A stretch of DNA of 64,000 nt. It comes from Aspidapion aeneum. Lineage: Eukaryota; Arthropoda; Insecta; Coleoptera; Brentidae. Under the pieces are notes generated by a model that saw only the letters and a list, made by a program, of their open reading frames with translations, did no database searches and was not told the origin of the DNA. The position numbers were made by a program, and so were the translations under genes. Location: positions 137,241,624 through 137,305,623 of the forward strand of contig OY755038.1 in NCBI GenBank assembly GCA_963576565.1, written 5' to 3'. Shown in pieces: positions 63,461 through 64,000 of this stretch; the first letter of the stretch is position 1; the number at the start of each line of letters is the position of its first letter.

Positions 63461-63928
63461 ATTACTGGTAAAATATTTAGAAAAAGACAAAGTGGTGGGA
63501 CTCTGACATTTTTCTTTCCACCAACTTTCTTGACAGCCATTTTGGCTGCCTTTAAAGCAAGTAGGATTGTCTTTTTCAGCGATGGATGTTGAGGTGACTT
63601 TTTCAAAGCCATAGCAATTTTGTTAACAATCGCGCGCTTAAAAGACACTTTGCGAGTATTCTTTTGCTTCTTCCTAATGCCCATACCAAGGTTTCTTTTG
63701 GTCTGCATGGCTCCCGTGACCAGTAGAGCGTTCGCACGTTCACCAATACTAGCATCTCTGCTTCGTACCCGTTGCCAAGCTTTTTCTGCTCTCAAATTTT
63801 GTCAGCCTGATGACGTTTTTCCAGTGATGGGTGCTGAGAGTACGCGATGTCGTGTTGTTTACAGGCCGCGTCCAGTGGGTTAATGCCAGGATCTCCGCGG
63901 GCTAGACGCTTTTCTAATTTGGTTCTCG
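63436..63928 (-). pseudogene. Phospholipase-A2-like motif plus lysine-rich capsid-associated-type protein
   Basis: The minus strand from 63928 reads a PLA2-like motif, INPLDAACKQHDIAYSQH, with the catalytic His-Asp pair and downstream Tyr. A frameshift at about 63795 leads to AEKAWQRVRSRDASIGERA. A very basic segment follows (RKKQKNTRKVSFKRAIVNK, LKKTILLALKAAKMAVKKVGGKKN). PLA2 motifs are known from VP1 of parvoviruses and some adintovirus-like virions; the basic part resembles core or minor capsid proteins. The C-terminus is lost in the minisatellite. The open frame begins after ttattttag, a possible splice acceptor, so an upstream exon may lie beyond the window. Confidence 0.75.
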
Positions 63929-64000
63929 CTAAAATAATGAAGTGATTAATAAGGATTTAAAAATAAAAAGTTTCAAATTCTACGTTATAAATCAAAAAAC

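Overview
The window is eukaryotic repeat DNA, almost certainly from an insect or a closely related arthropod. It is AT-rich and holds Ty3/Gypsy, Jockey/CR1-like, RTE-like and Penelope-like elements. Its right end carries a DNA-virus-like locus with a protein-primed type B polymerase. I see no ordinary host gene, rRNA, tRNA or CRISPR array. The species cannot be fixed from the sequence.

Layout. (1) 1-19388 is a minus-strand Ty3/Gypsy element whose LTRs are enormous. The 3' LTR is cut by the left window edge (1-6689) and the 5' LTR is 11874-19388. Between them lie gag (9879-11668) and pol (6731-9897), joined by a textbook G GGA AAC -1 frameshift site. A third copy of the LTR (19389-24751) flanks it, so the element appears to have jumped into an older copy of itself. 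(2) 25256-42981 is a second minus-strand Gypsy element with a 4-bp target duplication (ATTT), much decayed. Each LTR is split by a different LINE (minus strand 25827-29125; plus strand about 39341-42501). Its RT is split by a 2.96-kb non-coding insert (32271-35233). An intact third ORF with zinc knuckles (29544-30440) lies downstream of integrase. (3) 43398-51767 is a third, younger minus-strand Gypsy element (TSD ATAG). It sits in the 3' UTR of a LINE fragment and is itself interrupted by a 5'-truncated Penelope-like element with a GIY-YIG endonuclease and a hammerhead-like ribozyme core. (4) 51772-57459 holds LINE fragments, degenerate tandem repeats, two short inverted-repeat elements and one 36-codon ORF. 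(5) 57460-64000 is the virus-like locus: a small conserved-type protein, a broken PolB with an endonuclease-VII-like zinc domain, an unknown Cys/His-rich ORF, a single-pass membrane protein and, on the opposite strand, a protein with a phospholipase A2-like motif and a lysine-rich region. It runs off the right edge.

The most unusual point is the giant LTR family at the left. The third copy carries two intron-like segments (21923-22070 and 22152-22331), both GT-AG on the element's sense strand. They are absent from the LTRs of the intact element; the first is missing exactly at the splice junction. This is what reverse transcription of a spliced genomic RNA would leave. The same LTR carries an ORF for a small single-pass membrane protein, intact in the third copy (there duplicated in tandem), decayed in one LTR and deleted from the other.
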